Assembly: GCA_001579985.1 (NCBI GenBank)
Contig: LRSR01000737.1
Location: forward strand, 1-28,363
Length of the DNA stretch: 28,363 bases
Direction of reading: 5' to 3'
Source of the DNA: Hypsibius dujardini
Taxonomy: Eukaryota; Tardigrada; Eutardigrada; Parachela; Hypsibiidae
The translations under genes and the position numbers were made by a program. Numbering within the stretch: position 1 is the stretch's first letter; every line of letters begins with the position of its first letter. A model generated the notes under the pieces. It was given only the letters and a program-made list of their open reading frames with translations. It was not told the origin of the DNA and did no database searches. This document shows positions 28,137 to 28,363 of this stretch, in pieces.

Positions 28137-28363
28137 TTTAAAGTATCTACAAAGATACTAGTAATTTAGGAGTTGCGGGCTTTAGGAGTCCCATCTGAGA
28201 GGGTGGAGGGAGGTATTCGAACAAAGGGAAAGAGCAAACAAATGTATTGAGGCTCTACGAGAACAGCAATTGTCGTTTATCCAGAAGGGCGAACTCATAG
28301 AAAATCGTATGAATCGAGAAGGCTCTTGGCTGGACCACACACAGCGGTATTCGCGATTTTAAA
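28137..28363 (-). promoter_or_regulatory. Sequence upstream of the receptor start codon
   Basis: The receptor ATG at 28136 is preceded on the minus strand by ACTTTAAA. No TATA box or initiator stands out in the 227 nt to the window edge, so the promoter may be TATA-less, or a noncoding exon may lie outside. Confidence 0.3.

Overview
The window is animal nuclear DNA. Its genes are interrupted by GT-AG introns of 59 to about 1,630 nt, it holds short dispersed foldback transposons and GACA/TGTC microsatellites, and it encodes an animal-type receptor tyrosine kinase. No operons or bacterial signals are visible. The protein set (secreted fungal/mite-type intradiol dioxygenases, ApeC proteins, an HRDLAARN tyrosine kinase) would fit an ecdysozoan that takes up foreign genes. 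A tardigrade is my best guess, but the sequence does not prove the species.

Every gene I can support is on the minus strand. From right to left: (1) 28136-17857, a nine-exon receptor with signal peptide, four bulb-type (B_lectin) domains in an A-B-A-B order, one membrane helix and a split tyrosine kinase, about 1,063 residues. All splice phases fit together, except that one base is missing between the lectin array and the membrane helix. (2) 15815-14450, an intradiol dioxygenase gene with an in-frame stop and a downstream frameshift. (3) 13254-12774, an isolated last exon of the same family, frameshifted. (4) 11391-8741, an intact three-exon secreted intradiol dioxygenase of 360 residues. (5) 4485-1121, a four-exon secreted protein of 555 residues with two ApeC (apextrin C-terminal) domains.

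The spaces between exons are full of small mobile-element remnants. There are four copies of a hAT-like foldback element (two in a dioxygenase intron, two in a receptor intron), a TTA-flanked foldback element in another receptor intron, a TA-flanked one in the ApeC gene, a 1.1 kb element rich in CTTAG/CTAAG, two families of dispersed direct repeats and a possible LINE 3' tail.

The most notable object is the receptor. Arrays of sugar-binding bulb-lectin domains on a kinase are familiar from plant S-domain receptor kinases, which are Ser/Thr kinases. Here the same kind of ectodomain is joined to an animal tyrosine kinase. Together with the secreted ApeC protein (a family linked to recognition of microbial surfaces) and the secreted dioxygenases (aromatic breakdown), the locus reads as a set of secreted or surface proteins facing outside molecules. 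That functional link is inference from families and proximity only.
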